A stretch of DNA of 64,000 bases from Microglena sp. YARC. Its lineage: Eukaryota > Chlorophyta > Chlorophyceae > Chlamydomonadales > Chlamydomonadaceae. Positions within the stretch are counted from its first letter, which is position 1. Every line of letters begins with the position of its first letter. The notes under the pieces were generated by a model. It was not told where the DNA came from. It saw only the letters and a list, made by a program, of their open reading frames with translations, and did no database searches. Both the position numbers and the translations under genes were made by a program. Shown here piece after piece: positions 11,779-25,932 of this stretch. The DNA lies in assembly GCA_022414725.1 (NCBI GenBank), contig CM039465.1, positions 16,299,706-16,363,705 on the forward strand, read 5' to 3'.

Positions 11779-14700
11779 GGGGGGGGGGTTAAGGGTTAAG
11801 GGTTCAGGGTACAGGGCCAGGGTCAAGGGTACAGGATGTCCAGACTCAGTCAGCAATGTATTTGGATGCATCATCCCCGCTTGCTAGGAGGTAACGGAGG
11901 CATTGCAGGCTTGGGGGTGGAAAACCTTTGCGGGAGACAATGACCTGATGGGTGAGTTCGTTTTGGGGGATAAAGGTTAAGGGTCAGAGTCAAGGGGTGG
12001 GAATACTTTACGGGAGATGCTGACCTGATAGAGGACTTTGTTTTAGGGTGTCATATTAATGGTCAGCGTCAAGGGTACAGGGCATTGCAGGCTTAAGGTT
12101 GGGAATCCTTTGCGGGAGACAATGAACTTGAGGGGGGGGGAGTTCGTTTTGGGGGGATACGGGTTAAGGGTCAGGGGTCAGGGTCCTGGGTGCAGGATGT
12201 CCAGACTCAGGCAGCAATGCACTTGGATGCATCATCGGCGCCAGCTAGGGTTGGGGGTGGGAATTCTTTGCGGGAGACGAGGACCTGGTAGACGATGTTT
12301 TTTTGGGGGGGGGGGTGAGGGTCAGGGTACACAGTTACAAGAGTCAGGGGTGAAGGGTGAAGGGTGAAGGGTGAAGGGTCCAGGGTCCAGGGTCCAAGGT
12401 AACAAGAGTCAGGGGTGAAGGGTAAAGGGGAACAAGATTCAGGGGAGGGAATCCTTTGTGGGAGACGATGACCTGGTAGACAATGTTTTTTGTGTGGTGG
12501 TGGTTGTGGTGTGTGTGTGGGGGTGGTAAGGGTTAAGGGTCAGGGTACAGGTCCAGGGTCCAGGGTTCAAGGTAACAAGAGTCAGGGGTGGGAATCCTTC
12601 ACGGGAGACGATGTCCTGGTAGACGATGTTTTTTTGGGGGGGGGGGGGGATAAGGGTTAGGGGTCAGGGGTCAGGGTTCAAGGTAACTAGAGTCAGGGGT
12701 GAAGAGTGAGGGGTACAGGGTAACAAGAGTCAGGGATGAGAATCTGTTGCGGGAGACAATGACATGATGGTGGAGACTTCATTCAGCAGGTTGAGCATTC
12801 CATCTTTTGGTTGGTTGGTTGGTTGGTTGGTCGGTCGGGAGTGATGACCCGGTAGGGAATTTGTTTGGGGGGATACGGGTTAACGGTCAGGGTCAAGGGC
12901 GCAGAGCATGCAGACTCAGTCAGCAACGCACTTGGATGCATCATCGCCAGTTGCTAGGAGGTAGGGGAGGCATTGCAGGCTTGGGGGTGGGAAACCTTGA
13001 AGGGAGACAATGAACTTAGGGGAGTTTGTTATGGGGGGGTAAAGGTGAAGGGTCAGGGTCAAGGGTACAAGGCGTCCAGACTCAGTCAGTCAGCAATGCA
13101 CTTGGATGCACCATCGCCGCTTGCTAGGTGGTAGGGGAGGCATTGCAGGCTTACGGGTGGGAATCCTTCACGGGAGACAATGAACTTAGAGGGGAGTTTG
13201 TTTTGGGGGGGTGAAGGTGAAGGGTCAGGGTCAAGGGTACAAGGCGTCCAGACTCAGTCAGCAATGCACTTGGATGCACCATCGCCGCTTGCTAGGAGGT
13301 AGGGGAGGCATTGCACGCTTAGGGGTGGGAATCCCTTACGTGAGAAATGATCTTAGAGGGGAGTTTGTTTTGGGGGGATACGGGTTAGGGGTAAAGGTGA
13401 AGGGTCAGGGTCAAGGGTGTAGAGCATGCAGACTCAGTCAGCAGTGCACTTGGATGCACCATCGCCGCTTGCTAGGAGGTAGGGGAGGCATTGCAGGCTT
13501 AGGGGTGGGAAACCTTGAAGGGAGACAATGAACTTAGAGGGGAGTTTGTTTTGGGAGGGTAAAGGTGAAGGGTCAGGGTCAAGGGCACAAGGCGTCCAGA
13601 CTCAGTCAGCAATACACTTGGATACACCATCGCCGGTAGCTTGGAGGTAGGGGAGCATAAATACACCTACTAGCATAGATCTCCGGTTTGTGCAGGTGAA
13701 ACGTTAGGTGGTGACAGATACAATAGCGGGGTAGCTAACCCTCAGGACCCGTCGCTCGCCCTCCTCCCTCCGCGACTCTGTCGTACTAAGGTCTGTCTTA
13801 GATGTAGCATGCCCCCCCCCCCCACCACCACACCACCACCCCGCAAACCCTACCTGACCCCCCGCACACACCCACATACCCTACCTGACCACCCCCTCAC
13901 ACACACATACATAAAAGGGCGGTTAATACGTTCACTTAGCACAAGAACCAAGAGTGAATCTCACGGGGCATTCCCAGTAATGTAGGGTTCTTCTTTCATT
14001 TCTACCCTCCACCCTCCATCGTTTGCGGCTGGACAAGTCCCTAACTGGCTAATTTTCTGCCCCTGGACTGTGGCATACAGCGCATTCACTGAGCACTTGG
14101 AACTAAAGCCAAGAGTGGAACTCACCTCCTTCAACAGGTCTAGCACTCCATCCTTTGGCTAATATTCTGCTCCCCTCCACACACAAACACATACCCTGCT
14201 GCCCCCACCCCCCACCACCCACACACCCACACACACAGACGCAATAAACACATTCACTGAGCACGTGGAACAAAAGCCAAGAGTGGAGCTCACCTCCTTC
14301 AACAGGTCTAGTGCCCTATCCCTTGGCTAACATTCTGCCCCCCTCCACATACACACATACTCTACATACTCCCCCCACCCCCAACCCACCCCCACACACA
14401 TTGAGACGTGGTAAGTACATTCACTTAGCACTTCTAACAAAAGCCAAGAGTGGAGCTCACCTCCTTCAACAGGCCTAGTTTCTCCATCCTTTTGGCTGAT
14501 ATTCTGCCCCCTCCACATACACACATACCCTTACTACCCCCCCCCCCCCCCCCCCCCAACACACACACACACACACATTGAGACGCGGTAAATACATTCA
14601 CTTAGCACTTAGAATAAAAGCCAAGAGTGGAGCTCACCTCCTTCAACAGGTCTATCACTCCATCCTTTGGCTAATATTCTACCCAACTCCACATACACAC

Positions 14701-14876
14701 ACATACCCCCCCCCCCCCCCCACACACACACACACAAACAGAGACGCGTTAAATACATTCACTTAGCACTTAGAATACAAGCTGAGAGAAGAGCTCACCT
14801 CCTTCAACAGGCCTAGTTCTCCATCCTTTGGCTAATATTCTGCCCCCTCCACACACAAACAGACATGCCCTACCTG

Positions 14877-14907
<31 letters not shown>

Positions 14908-17900
14908 CACACACAGATACGTGGTAAACACATTCACTTAGCACTTAGAATAAAAGCCAAGAGTGGAGCTCACCTCCTTCAACAGGTCTAGTACTCCATC
15001 CTTGGCAGCTTCATCGATGCGACTTTGTGGGGGGTCGGCGCACTGTTTCACCCACTCCATCATGCGGCCCATCACGTATGTGTCTTCTTTTGTGTTCGCA
15101 ACCTGAGAAACAGTGCTGCTAGTTCCTTGGTAGTGGTATGATTGACATACACAACATTACAACAACCCAACACACAACAACAACAACCCAACACACAACA
15201 GAAAGAACAACAACAAGCACACTGCTTCACCCAGTCCATCATCTGGCTCATCACGTACGTGTCTTCTTTTGTGTTCGCAACCTGAGGAACAGTGTCGTTA
15301 GTTCCACTACCAAGGATGGTATACGTATATAGTACGATGGACAAACACAACAACAAGCACTCTGCTTCACCCAGTCCATCATACGGATCATCACGTAGGT
15401 GTCTTCTTTTGTGTTCGCAACCTGAGGAACAGTGCCATGACTTACTTGGTAGTGGTATGATGGACATGCACAACAACACAACACACAACAAGCGCATTGT
15501 TTCACCCACTCCATCGTATGGCTCATCACGTACGTGTCTTCTTTTGTGTTGGCAACCTGAGAAACAGCGTCATTAGTTCCCCTATCAAGGATGGTATACA
15601 CATATTGACATATAGTATGATGGACATGCACAACAACCCAACACACAGCAACAACACCTGAGGAACAGTGCCATTACTTCCACTACCAATAATGATATAC
15701 GTATATATTATGATGGATGCAGTGCTGTCAATCTGTGGAACAATGCCGTTACTTGCTTCGTAGTGGTATGATGGACATACACAACAACCCAACACACGAC
15801 AACAACCCAACACACAACAACAACACCTGAGGCACGGTGTCGTTAGTTTCAATACCAAGGATGGTATACATGTATATTATGATGGACATGCACAAAAAAA
15901 CAACTATACAACACGGAACAACACCTGATGAACAGTGCTGCTAGTTCCTTGGTAGTGGTATGATGGACATACACAACAACCCAACAACAACGATACAACA
16001 CACAATAACAACACCTAAGGAACAGTACCACTACTTGCTTGGTAGTGGTATGATGGACACACACAACAACACAACAACACCTGATGAACAGTGCCATTAC
16101 TTTCTTTATAGTGGTATGATGGACATACACAACAACACAACACAATACAACACACAACGATACAACACACAACAACAACACCTGAGGAACAGTGCCGTAA
16201 CTTGCTTGGTAGTGGTATGATGGACATACACAACAACCAAACAACCCAACAACAACACAATGACCCAACACACAACGACACAACGATACAACATACAGAA
16301 AAAACACCTGCGGAACAGTGCTGTAACTTTCTTGGTAATGGTATGATGGACATACACAACAACAAAACACACAAGACACAACAACAACAACATCACCTGA
16401 GGAACAGTGCTTTTAGTTCCTTGAATCATCAATGGTTTATAATAGAGTAGAACGGATTCAAATGGGCTTGCCATCCCTCATCAATGGTTTGAAATGGTGT
16501 TGAACGGATTCAAATGGCCTGGCCTTCCCAAGTGAATGGGTAGGAATGGTGTGGAATGGATTAAAATGGTCTGGTAATCCCTCGGCAATGTTTTGCAATG
16601 GTGTGGAACGGTTTCAAATGGTCTGGCCTTCCCAAGTGCGGAATGGATTAAAATGGTTTTTCCATCTCAAGACAATGGTTTGAAATGGTATGGAACAGTT
16701 TCAAAAGGGTTTGCAATCCCTCATCAATGTTTTGGGAATGGTGTGGAAACAGCTTCAAAAAGGGTTTTGCCATCCCTCATAAATGTTTTGGAATGGTGTG
16801 GAACAGCTTCAAAAGGGTTTGCCATCCCTCATCAATGGTTTTGGAATGGTGTGGAACAGCTTCAAAAGGGTTTGCCATCCCCTCTCAATGTTTTGGAATG
16901 GTGTGGAACAGCTTCAAAAGGGTTTGCCATCCCTCATCAATGTTTTGGAATGGTGTGGAACAGCTTCAAAAGGGTTTGCCATCCCTCATCAATGTTTTGG
17001 AATGGTGTGGAACAGCTTCAAAAGGGTTTGCTCATCAATGTTTTGGAATGGGAATGGTTGGAACAGCTTCAAAAGGGTTTGCCATCCCTCATCAATGGTT
17101 TTGGAATGGTTGTGGAACAGCTTCAAAAGGGTTTGCATCCCTCATCAATGTTTTGGAATGGTGTGGACAGATCAAAAGGGTTTGCCATCCCTCATCAATG
17201 GTTTGGAATGGTGTGGAAACAGCTTCAAAAGGGTTTGCATCCCTCATCAATGTTTTGGAATGGTGTGTGGAACAGCTTCAATGGTTTGGAATGGTGTGGG
17301 TTTGCCATCCTCATCAAAATGGTTTTGGAATGGTGTGGAAAGGCTTCAGCTTCAAAATGGGGTTTTGCCATCCCTCATCAATGTTTTGGAATGGTGTGGA
17401 ACAGCTTCAAAAGGGTTTGCCATCCCTCATCAATGTTTTGGAATGGTGTGGAACAGCTTCAAAAGGGTTTGCCATCCCTCATCAATGTTTTGGAATGGTT
17501 TGGAATGGTGTGGAACAGCTTCAAAAGGGTTTGCCATCCCTCATCAATGGTTTGGAATGGTGTGGAACAGCTTCAAAAGGGTTTGCCATCCCTCATCAAT
17601 GTTTTGGAATGGTGTGGAACAGCTTCAAAAGGGTTTGCCATCCCTCATCAATGGTTTGGAATGGTGTGGAACAGCTTCAAAAGGGTTTGCCATCTCTCAT
17701 CAATGGTTTGGAATGGTGTGGAACAGCTTCAAAAGGGTTTGCCATCCCTCATCAATGGTTTGGAATGGTGTGGAACAGCTTCAAAAGGGTTTGCCATCCC
17801 TCATCAATGGTTTGGAATGGTGTGGAACAGCTTCAAAAGGGTTTGCCATCTCTCATCAATGGTTTGGAATGGTGTGGAACAGCTTCAAAAAGGGTTTGCC

Positions 17901-19859
17901 ATCCTCAATCAAGGGTGGTTTGGAATGTGTGGAACAGCTTTCAAAAGGGTTTGCCATCCTCATCAATGGTTTGGAATGGTGTGGAACAGGCTTTCAAAAG
18001 GGTTGCAATGGTTGGAATGGTGTGGAACAGCTTCAAAAGGGTTTGCCATCCCTCATCAATGGTTTTGGAATGGTGTGGAACACAGAAAGGGTTTGAATGT
18101 TTTGGAATGGTGTGGAAACAGCTTCAAAATTGGTTGGCCATCCCCCAATGGTTTGGAATTGTGTGGAACAGCTTCAAAAGGGTTTGCCATCCCTCATCAA
18201 TGGTTTGGAATGGTGTGGAACAGTTTCAAAAGGGTTTGCCATCCCTCAGCAATGGTTTGGAATGGTGTGGAACGGATTCAAATGGTCTGGTAATCCCTCA
18301 GCAATGGTTTGGAATGGTATGGAACGGATTCATATGGTCTAGCAATCCCTCAGCAATGTTTTGGAATGGTGTGGAAAGGATTCAAATGGTCTGGTCTTCC
18401 CAAGTCAATGGGTTGGAATGGTGTGGAACGGTTTCAAATGGTCCGACCTTCCCAAGTCAATGTTCCGAAATTCGGAATGTTTTTGGCGGAGCCCCCACTT
18501 CAAGGGGGCGGGAGCCCCCAGGGTTACCCATTTGTCCGTCCGACCGACCGACCATCCGACCATCTGACCGAGACGAAGCCTGACACGTCAGCCAACGGTC
18601 TCGTAACTAATTCGATTCCGTTGCCACCTGTCGCTGTCCCTCCGTCGCTATCAGTCTCCGCAAATGTTTAGCGTCACAGGCGACGCTGCATAGAACTTGT
18701 TTTTCTTCCCATACACAATATGCCCAAGGGACTGGCCTGTCATGAATTCATGATACCGCCTTGTAACGCCAATGTTAGGGCACAGAGCACAGCAATACAG
18801 TGCAGTACACATTCAAGAGTCATGATAACGCCTGGTGGGGCATGGTATCGAGGGAGCCCCGTCTTCCGGCGGTAAGGAAAGAGCTGCTGCTTTACCTGGA
18901 CAAAGCTACCATGGCTGTTGACAGTGACCGCGAACACTAAAGCGCATCCGTGGGGATTCAAACCTGGCACCTTCTTTGTTCAAGGAGCTCTACCATTGAA
19001 CCATTCATCAAAAAAGGGATACCGGCCAGTATGTATGTTGTTTGCAGCATCACCAAATGTCTGGAGAGGGATGCAAGACACACTTGTTTTAGTTGCTCTT
19101 GATTGTTCGAGGTTGGGTCAATTATTCACACCACACCCACCCACCACACACAAACATCTAGTCAACCGCCCACTCACCACCACCCACGCACCCCTTGAAG
19201 AGTAATGATAAGCCTGGTGGGGCATGGGTGTTAAGGGAGCGCCGTCGTCGTGGGTGGGGAGCGGTCTCCTACCTCAACTGGACAAGCTATCATTGCGGTT
19301 GACGACGACCTGCAACGCCGAGAGCGACCGAAGGGGGAGTCGAACCCCCGACTCTTCATTCTTAAAGTGATTCAGCCTACCACTAGACCAATGTATATCA
19401 CTGAAAGAGGCTCTTGCAGAGTATGTTGTTTGCATCACCTGACATTTGGATGACTTGATTCTTTGATTCTACCTACCTATCCATCCACCCACCCAAACAC
19501 AACACATAACAACACAGCACATAAAACCAACACAACACAAAACACACACAATACAACAATGGACGTACCTCAGCGAATCGTAGTATTGCATGAACCATTC
19601 ATTGTCCTGTCCATAGGTTACGAGGATTTGATCTCCAGGCTGGTACTCCTTTGCAGCGGCAACCGTGTAGCTGTCCGCAAAGTAGTCGTAGGACACTTCG
19701 CTTGCAGGAGGGAGGGGGATGGGTGTGTGTGGGGGGGGGGTGTGGGGGTGGGGGGCCAGGTTGGTACTCCTTTGTAGCTGCAACGTGTTGCTGACCTCAA
19801 AAGTAGTCATAAGACACATCGCTTCTCAGGGGGAGGGGGATGTGTGTGGGGTGTGGGGT

Positions 19860-19941
<82 letters not shown>

Positions 19942-20419
19942 AATCCTTTGCAGCGGCAACCGTGTAGCTGTCCGCAAAGATGATCAGGACACTTCACTCT
20001 GCAGGAGTCAGGGGGATGTGTGTGTGGGGGGGGGGGGGCAGGTTGGTACTCCTTTGCAGCGGCAACCGTGTAGCTTTGCGCAAAGTAGTCGTAGGACACT
20101 TCACTCTGCAGGTGTGTGTGTGGTGGTGGGGGCAGGTTAGAAAAACGACACCTAGGGTTGTCATATATGAAAGGTATCTTTGACTTGGCTGGCACAAGAC
20201 ACTTCACTGTTAGGAGAGTGTGTGTGTGGGGGGGGGGGGGTGAGGGGGGGGGGGTGAAGGTTGGAACATGATATTTAGGGTTGTAAAATAAAGGTCTACT
20301 TTGACTTTGCTGGCACAAGACACCTTACTGTACAGGAGTGTGTGTGATGAGGGGGGGGTTAGGGTTTAGGATTAGGGTTTAAGGTTTTAGGGTTTACCTT
20401 AACCCTAAACCCTACCTAC

Positions 20420-20450
<31 letters not shown>

Positions 20451-23400
20451 ACACCTGTTCATTCCAAGGCGAACTTGCTTTGTGGGAACACTTTCTCTTG
20501 TTTGGTCAGTTTGAGCCAAGTGTCTTCAGGTAGGTTACAGGCCGCCACTCACCCCAAACCACTCACCCACCCACACACGCACGCACGCACACACACACCT
20601 GTTCATTTCAAGGAACCTTGCTTTGTGGAAACATTTTCTCTTGTTTGGTCAGATTGAGCCAAGTGTCTTCAGGTAGGTTACAGGCCGCCACTCACCCACA
20701 CACGCACATGCGCAGACACACACACACACACACACCTGTACATTCCAAGGCAACCTTGCTTTGTGGAAACACTTTCTCTTGTTTGGTCAGTTTTAGCCAA
20801 GAGTTTTCAGGTAGGTTACAGGTACCCCTGTAGTTTGCATCTACGCCTCTCCTTCCTATCGTTCTATTCCGCTAACTCCAGTTGTTATCATTACTTTTTA
20901 CCTCACCGCAACAGAACTGCTGTGATAGTCCTCTCTTTCCTATCGTTCTATTCCGCTAACACCGGGTTTTGTCATTTCTTTTAACTCACCGCAACAGAAA
21001 CTGTGATAGTCCTCTCTTTCCTATCGTTCTATTCTGCTAAAACCCAGGTGGTGTCATTTCTTTTAACTCACCGCAACAGAAACTGTGATAGTTGGCTCCC
21101 TGTCGAGTCCCTATTTTATGGATGTCACACTAGTGGATTTTGCTGTCCCCAGAGCTGTCACACTGGTGGATGTCACACTAGTGGATTTTGCTGTCCCCAG
21201 AGCTGTCACACTAGTGGATGTCACACTAGTGGATTTTGTTGCCCCAGAGCTGTCACATGTCTAGTTGGATGTCACAGGCTAGTTGGATTTTTGCTGTCCC
21301 CAGAGCTGTCACACTTGGGGATGTCACACTAGTGGATTTTGTTGTCTCCAGAGCTGTCACACTAGTGGATGTCACACTAGTGGATTTTGTTGTCCCCAGA
21401 GCTGTCACACTAGTGGATGTCACACTAGTGGATTTTGCTGTCCCCAGAGCTGTCACACTTGGGGATGTCACACTAGTGGATTTTGTTGTCCCCAGAGCTG
21501 TCACACTAGTGGATGTCACACTAGTGGATTTTGTTGTCCCCAGAGCTGTCACACTAGTGGATGTCACACTAGTGGATTTCTTCGAAATTGAGTTTCGCGG
21601 TCGCCGTCAACCGCCATGGTAGCTTTGTCCAGGTCAAGTAGCAGCCAGTTCTCCCGCTGAAGTCAGGGCTTCCTTATAGCAATTCAGCGGATGTATGATT
21701 TGGGTTCAAGGTTTCTGAAGAACCCGGACTTCGTACATGAAATCGAGAATTTGGCCTGGAAATCTGAGAATTCTCGCGAGAATTCTCAATAATTGGCCTT
21801 AAATTCTGAGAACCAAGTCCGAAGTACAAAGCGTGCTTCCCAAATCATCCCCTGAATTGCTATAAATAGCCACGCCCCACCAGGCTTTATGCACCACTGG
21901 TTGCTCTCTTCATGTGTTCATAGCTAACAGTGGTTACTTTTCACACCAATGTTCTCATTCTTTGTTGCAGCATCAATAATGAGTGTTGGAGAGCCTTTAT
22001 TTAGTGTGCAATAAATACGTGTATCGTGTGAAGTTACCTCTGTTTATCCATGCATGTATGCAAATATTGGGTCTAGTTTAATGTAGAGGAGAGCCTTTAT
22101 TTAGTGTGTGTTGAACCATACAGGCTGCGAGTGTCCTGAAGACACTCGCAGCCTGTATGGTTCAACAATACCGCGTTTCCCGAGTGTGGGAGGGGTTCGA
22201 ATCCCACTGAACCGAGGTCGGCGTGTGGAATCTAGGGCGAGTACTAAGTCTTGGGTGTGGAACCGAATGAAAGAATGGAAGCCCACTAAACCTCGACCGC
22301 TGGGTAATCATCTAATCTCACACTCGAGAAATGAGTTATTGTTGAACCATACAGGCTGCGAGTGTCTTCAGGAAATCTAGCTAGATGTCCTGAAGACACT
22401 CGCAGCCTGTATGGTTCAACAGTGTGCAATACAGAAGTGTATTGTGTGAAGTTGCCTCTGATTATCCATGCATGTATGCAAATATTGGGCCAGTTCTCTA
22501 CCGCCTGAAGACAGGGCTCCCACACACCACCAGGCATTATCATTACAGACTCCCTACTTATTGATAGTCGGCTCTGTGTCGAGTCCCTATTTTAAATTCA
22601 TATTCCAGTGCTGCTGCCACTCGGCGACAGTGCGATGTGTGTGTATGTGTGTGTGGTGGTTTGTGTGGTGGGCATGGTGGTGGTGGTGTGGGTGTGGTGG
22701 TAGTGCCTAGAAGATATTCCAGTGCTGCTGCAACTCGGCGACAGTGCGATGTGTGTGTATGTGTGTGTGGTGGTTTGTGTGGTGGGCATGGTGGTGGTGG
22801 TGTGGGTGTGGTGGTAGTGCCTAGAAGATATTCTTGTGCTGCTGCAACTCGGCGACTGTGCGATGTGCAAGTCTATGTGTGTGTGTGTGAGTGTGCATGT
22901 GCGTGTGTGTGTGGTGGTTTGTGTGGTGGCTTGTGTGGTGGGTGTGTGAGTGTGTGCATGTGCGTGTGTGTGTGGTGGTTAGTCGGGTGGCTTGTGTGGT
23001 GGTTGTGTGGTGGTGTGCGTGTGTGTGTGGTGGGTTGTTGGTGGGTGTGTGAGTGTGCATGTGCGGTGATGGTGTGTGTGGTGGTTGTGTGTGGTGGGGT
23101 GTGTGAGTGTGCAATGTGCGTGTGTGTGTGGTGGTATTGTGTGGTGGGCTTGTGTGGTGGGTGTGTGTGAGTGCATGTGCGTGCGTGCGTGTGGTGGTGG
23201 TTTGGTGTGGTGGCTTGTGTGGTGGGTGTGTGTGAGTGTGCTGTGGTGTGTGTGTGGGTGGTTTTGTGTGGTGGGTGTGTGTGTGGTGCTTTGTGTGTGG
23301 TGTGTGTGAGTGTAGCGTGTGTGTGTGGGGCCTTGTGGTGTGTGTGTGGTGTGTTGTTGTAGTGTGTGTGGTGTGGTGGGTGTGTGTGAGTGTGAGTGTG

Positions 23401-25867
23401 TGTGTGTGGTGGTTGTGTGGTGGCTGTGTGGTGGGCTGTGTGTGTGTGTGGTGTGTGTGTGTAGTGTAGTTATGTGGTGGCTGTGTGGTGGTGTGTGTGT
23501 GAGTGTGCATGTGCGTGTGTTTGTGGTGGGTGTGGTGTGGCTTGTGTGGTGGGTGGGTGTGAGTGTGCATGTGCGTGTGTGTGTGGTGGTTAGTGTGGTG
23601 GCTTGTGTGGTGGGTGGGTGTGAGTGTGCATGTGCGTGTGTGTGTGGTGGTTTGTGTGGTGGGTGTGTGTGAGTGTGCATGTGCGTGTGTGTGTGGTGGT
23701 TGAGTGTGGATGGCTTTTGTGTGGGGCGTGGCGTTGTGCAGTGTTGCATGCTGCGTGTGTGTGTGGTGGTTTGTGTGGTGGGTGTGTGAGTGTGTGCATG
23801 TGCGTGTGTGTGTGGTGGTATGTGTGGTGGCTTGTGTGGTGGGTGGGTGTGAGTGTGCATGTGCGTGTGTGTGTGGTGGTTTGTGTGGTGGCTTGTGTGG
23901 TGGGTGTGTGTGAGTGTGAGTGTGCGTGTGTGTGTGGTGGTATGTGTGGTGGCTTGTGTGGTGGGTGGGTGTGAGTGTGCATGTGCGTGTGTGTGTGGTG
24001 GTTTGTGTGGTGGCTTGTGTGGTGGGTGGGTGTGAGTGTGCATGTGCGTGTGTGTGTGGTGGTATGTGTGGTTGTGCTTGTGTGGTGGTGTGTGTGTGAG
24101 TGTGCATGTGCGTGTGTGTGTGTGGTGGTTTGTGTGGTGGGTGTGGGGGTGGTGCCAAGAAGATATTACAGTGGTGTTTTTTTACTTTTAACTCACCGCA
24201 ACAGAACTGCTGTGATTCAAGAAGTCCACCACTGGGCACATGGCGTATTGCTTTAAACTGCAGGGGAGGGTGAGGAAGGCGAGTTAAGAAAACAATCAAC
24301 AAATAAATAAATAAATAAACAAATAAATAGTGTGCCTTGTTATGAGCACATGGCGTATTGCTTTAAACTGGCAGGGAGGGTGAGGAAGGCGAGTTAAGAA
24401 ACAATAAAATCAATAAATAAATAAATAAAAAACAAATAAATAGTGCGCCTTGTTATGAGCACATGGCGTATTGCTTTAAACTACAGGGGAGGGTGAGGAA
24501 GGCTAGTTAAGAAAACAATCGACAAATAAATAAACAAATAAATAAATGAATAGTGCGCCTTGTTATGAGCACATGGCGTATTGCTTTAAACTACAGGGGA
24601 GGGTGAGGAAGGCGAGTTAAGAAAACAATAAATAAATAAATAAACAAATAAATAAATAGTGTGCCTTGTTATGAGCACATGGCGTATTGCTTTAAACTAC
24701 AGGGGAGGGTGAGGAAGGCGAGTTAAGAAAACAATAAAATAAATAAACAAATAAATAAATGAATCAGTGTGCTTGTTATGAGCACATGGCGTATTGCTTT
24801 AAACTACAGCGGGAGGGTGAGGAAGGCGAGTTAAGAAACAATAATTAATCAAATAAATAAAAATAGTGGCCTTGTTACAGCACAATGGCGTTTTGTTTTA
24901 AACTACAGTGAGGGAGTGTGAGGAAGGCGGGTTGAGAAACAATACATTAAATAAATAAATGAATACATCTAAATAAATACATAATAAGTAGTGCGCCTTA
25001 TTACGAGGTGTGAGGTTGAGGGGGCCCACCCATGTGCTTGCGCTAGAGGCTACCACCACTCCACCACTGAGCACATGGCGTATTGCTTTAAACTATAATG
25101 GAGTGCGAGGAAGGCGAGTTAAGAAACAATAAATAAATAAATAAATTATATAATAAGATAGTGTGGGGCCCCTTATTACGAGCACAATGGCGTATTGCTT
25201 TTAACTCAGGGGAGTGCGAGGAAGGCGAGTTAAGAAAACAATATCCATTAATAAATAAGTAAATAATACATAAATAGTGTGCCTTTTTACAAGCACATGG
25301 CGTATTGGGCTTTAAAACTACAGGGGAGTGTAAAAAGGTGGGTTGAGAAAACAATAATAAATAAACAAATAAATAAATAAATAGTGCAGGGCTTATTACG
25401 AGGAGTGTGGTTTCAGGGGGCTGCCCATTTGCTTGCACTAGGGGCAACCACCTGAGAAAACCAACAAGGCATTTTATGTTGCAGTCCTGGGGTAGGGCCC
25501 CAGGGCATGGCACACTATACAACCAGGTGGCTATCAACTTTCTGAAATCAGGCTTAAGAAGCCCAACCAGCTACACAACCTTGCCTAGAGAAATATTCAA
25601 TCTTGTTATTAATGCAGCTTATGATGACATGAGATAAATTGAAAACTGTAGCTGTTACTCGTAAACTTATCAAGCCCGATATATATTAAAAACAAAATAA
25701 TAATTCGTAAAATAAATAATAACACTGTGATATGCTACAGGTGAGGGCAGTGATTTTTTGTTTCAAATCTGAAAGTGGGGTTTTCTAGCTTCGTGGTTCT
25801 AGGCCTCCTCCAGGGTCAGCGTTTTTGGGATGCTGCAGGATGGGTGTGTGTGTGTGTGTATGTGTGG

Positions 25868-25932
<65 letters not shown>

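Noticed and set aside
16593..18583. 632- and 566-codon plus-strand frames (WNGVEQLQKGLPSLIN-type repeats)
   Set aside because: Artefact of the 52-bp minisatellite; units wander through all three frames because of indels.
19330..19400. Functional tRNA gene
   Set aside because: The T-arm is perfect but the acceptor stem does not pair and the anticodon arm is irregular, and a sister copy shares the non-tRNA tail. Assigned to a SINE-like repeat.
22637..24302. 493-codon Thr/His-rich minus frame and Cys/Val/Trp-rich plus frames
   Set aside because: Composition artefact of the GT-rich array. Only the SET exon 5 piece at 24197-24257 is real, and it lies in a different frame.
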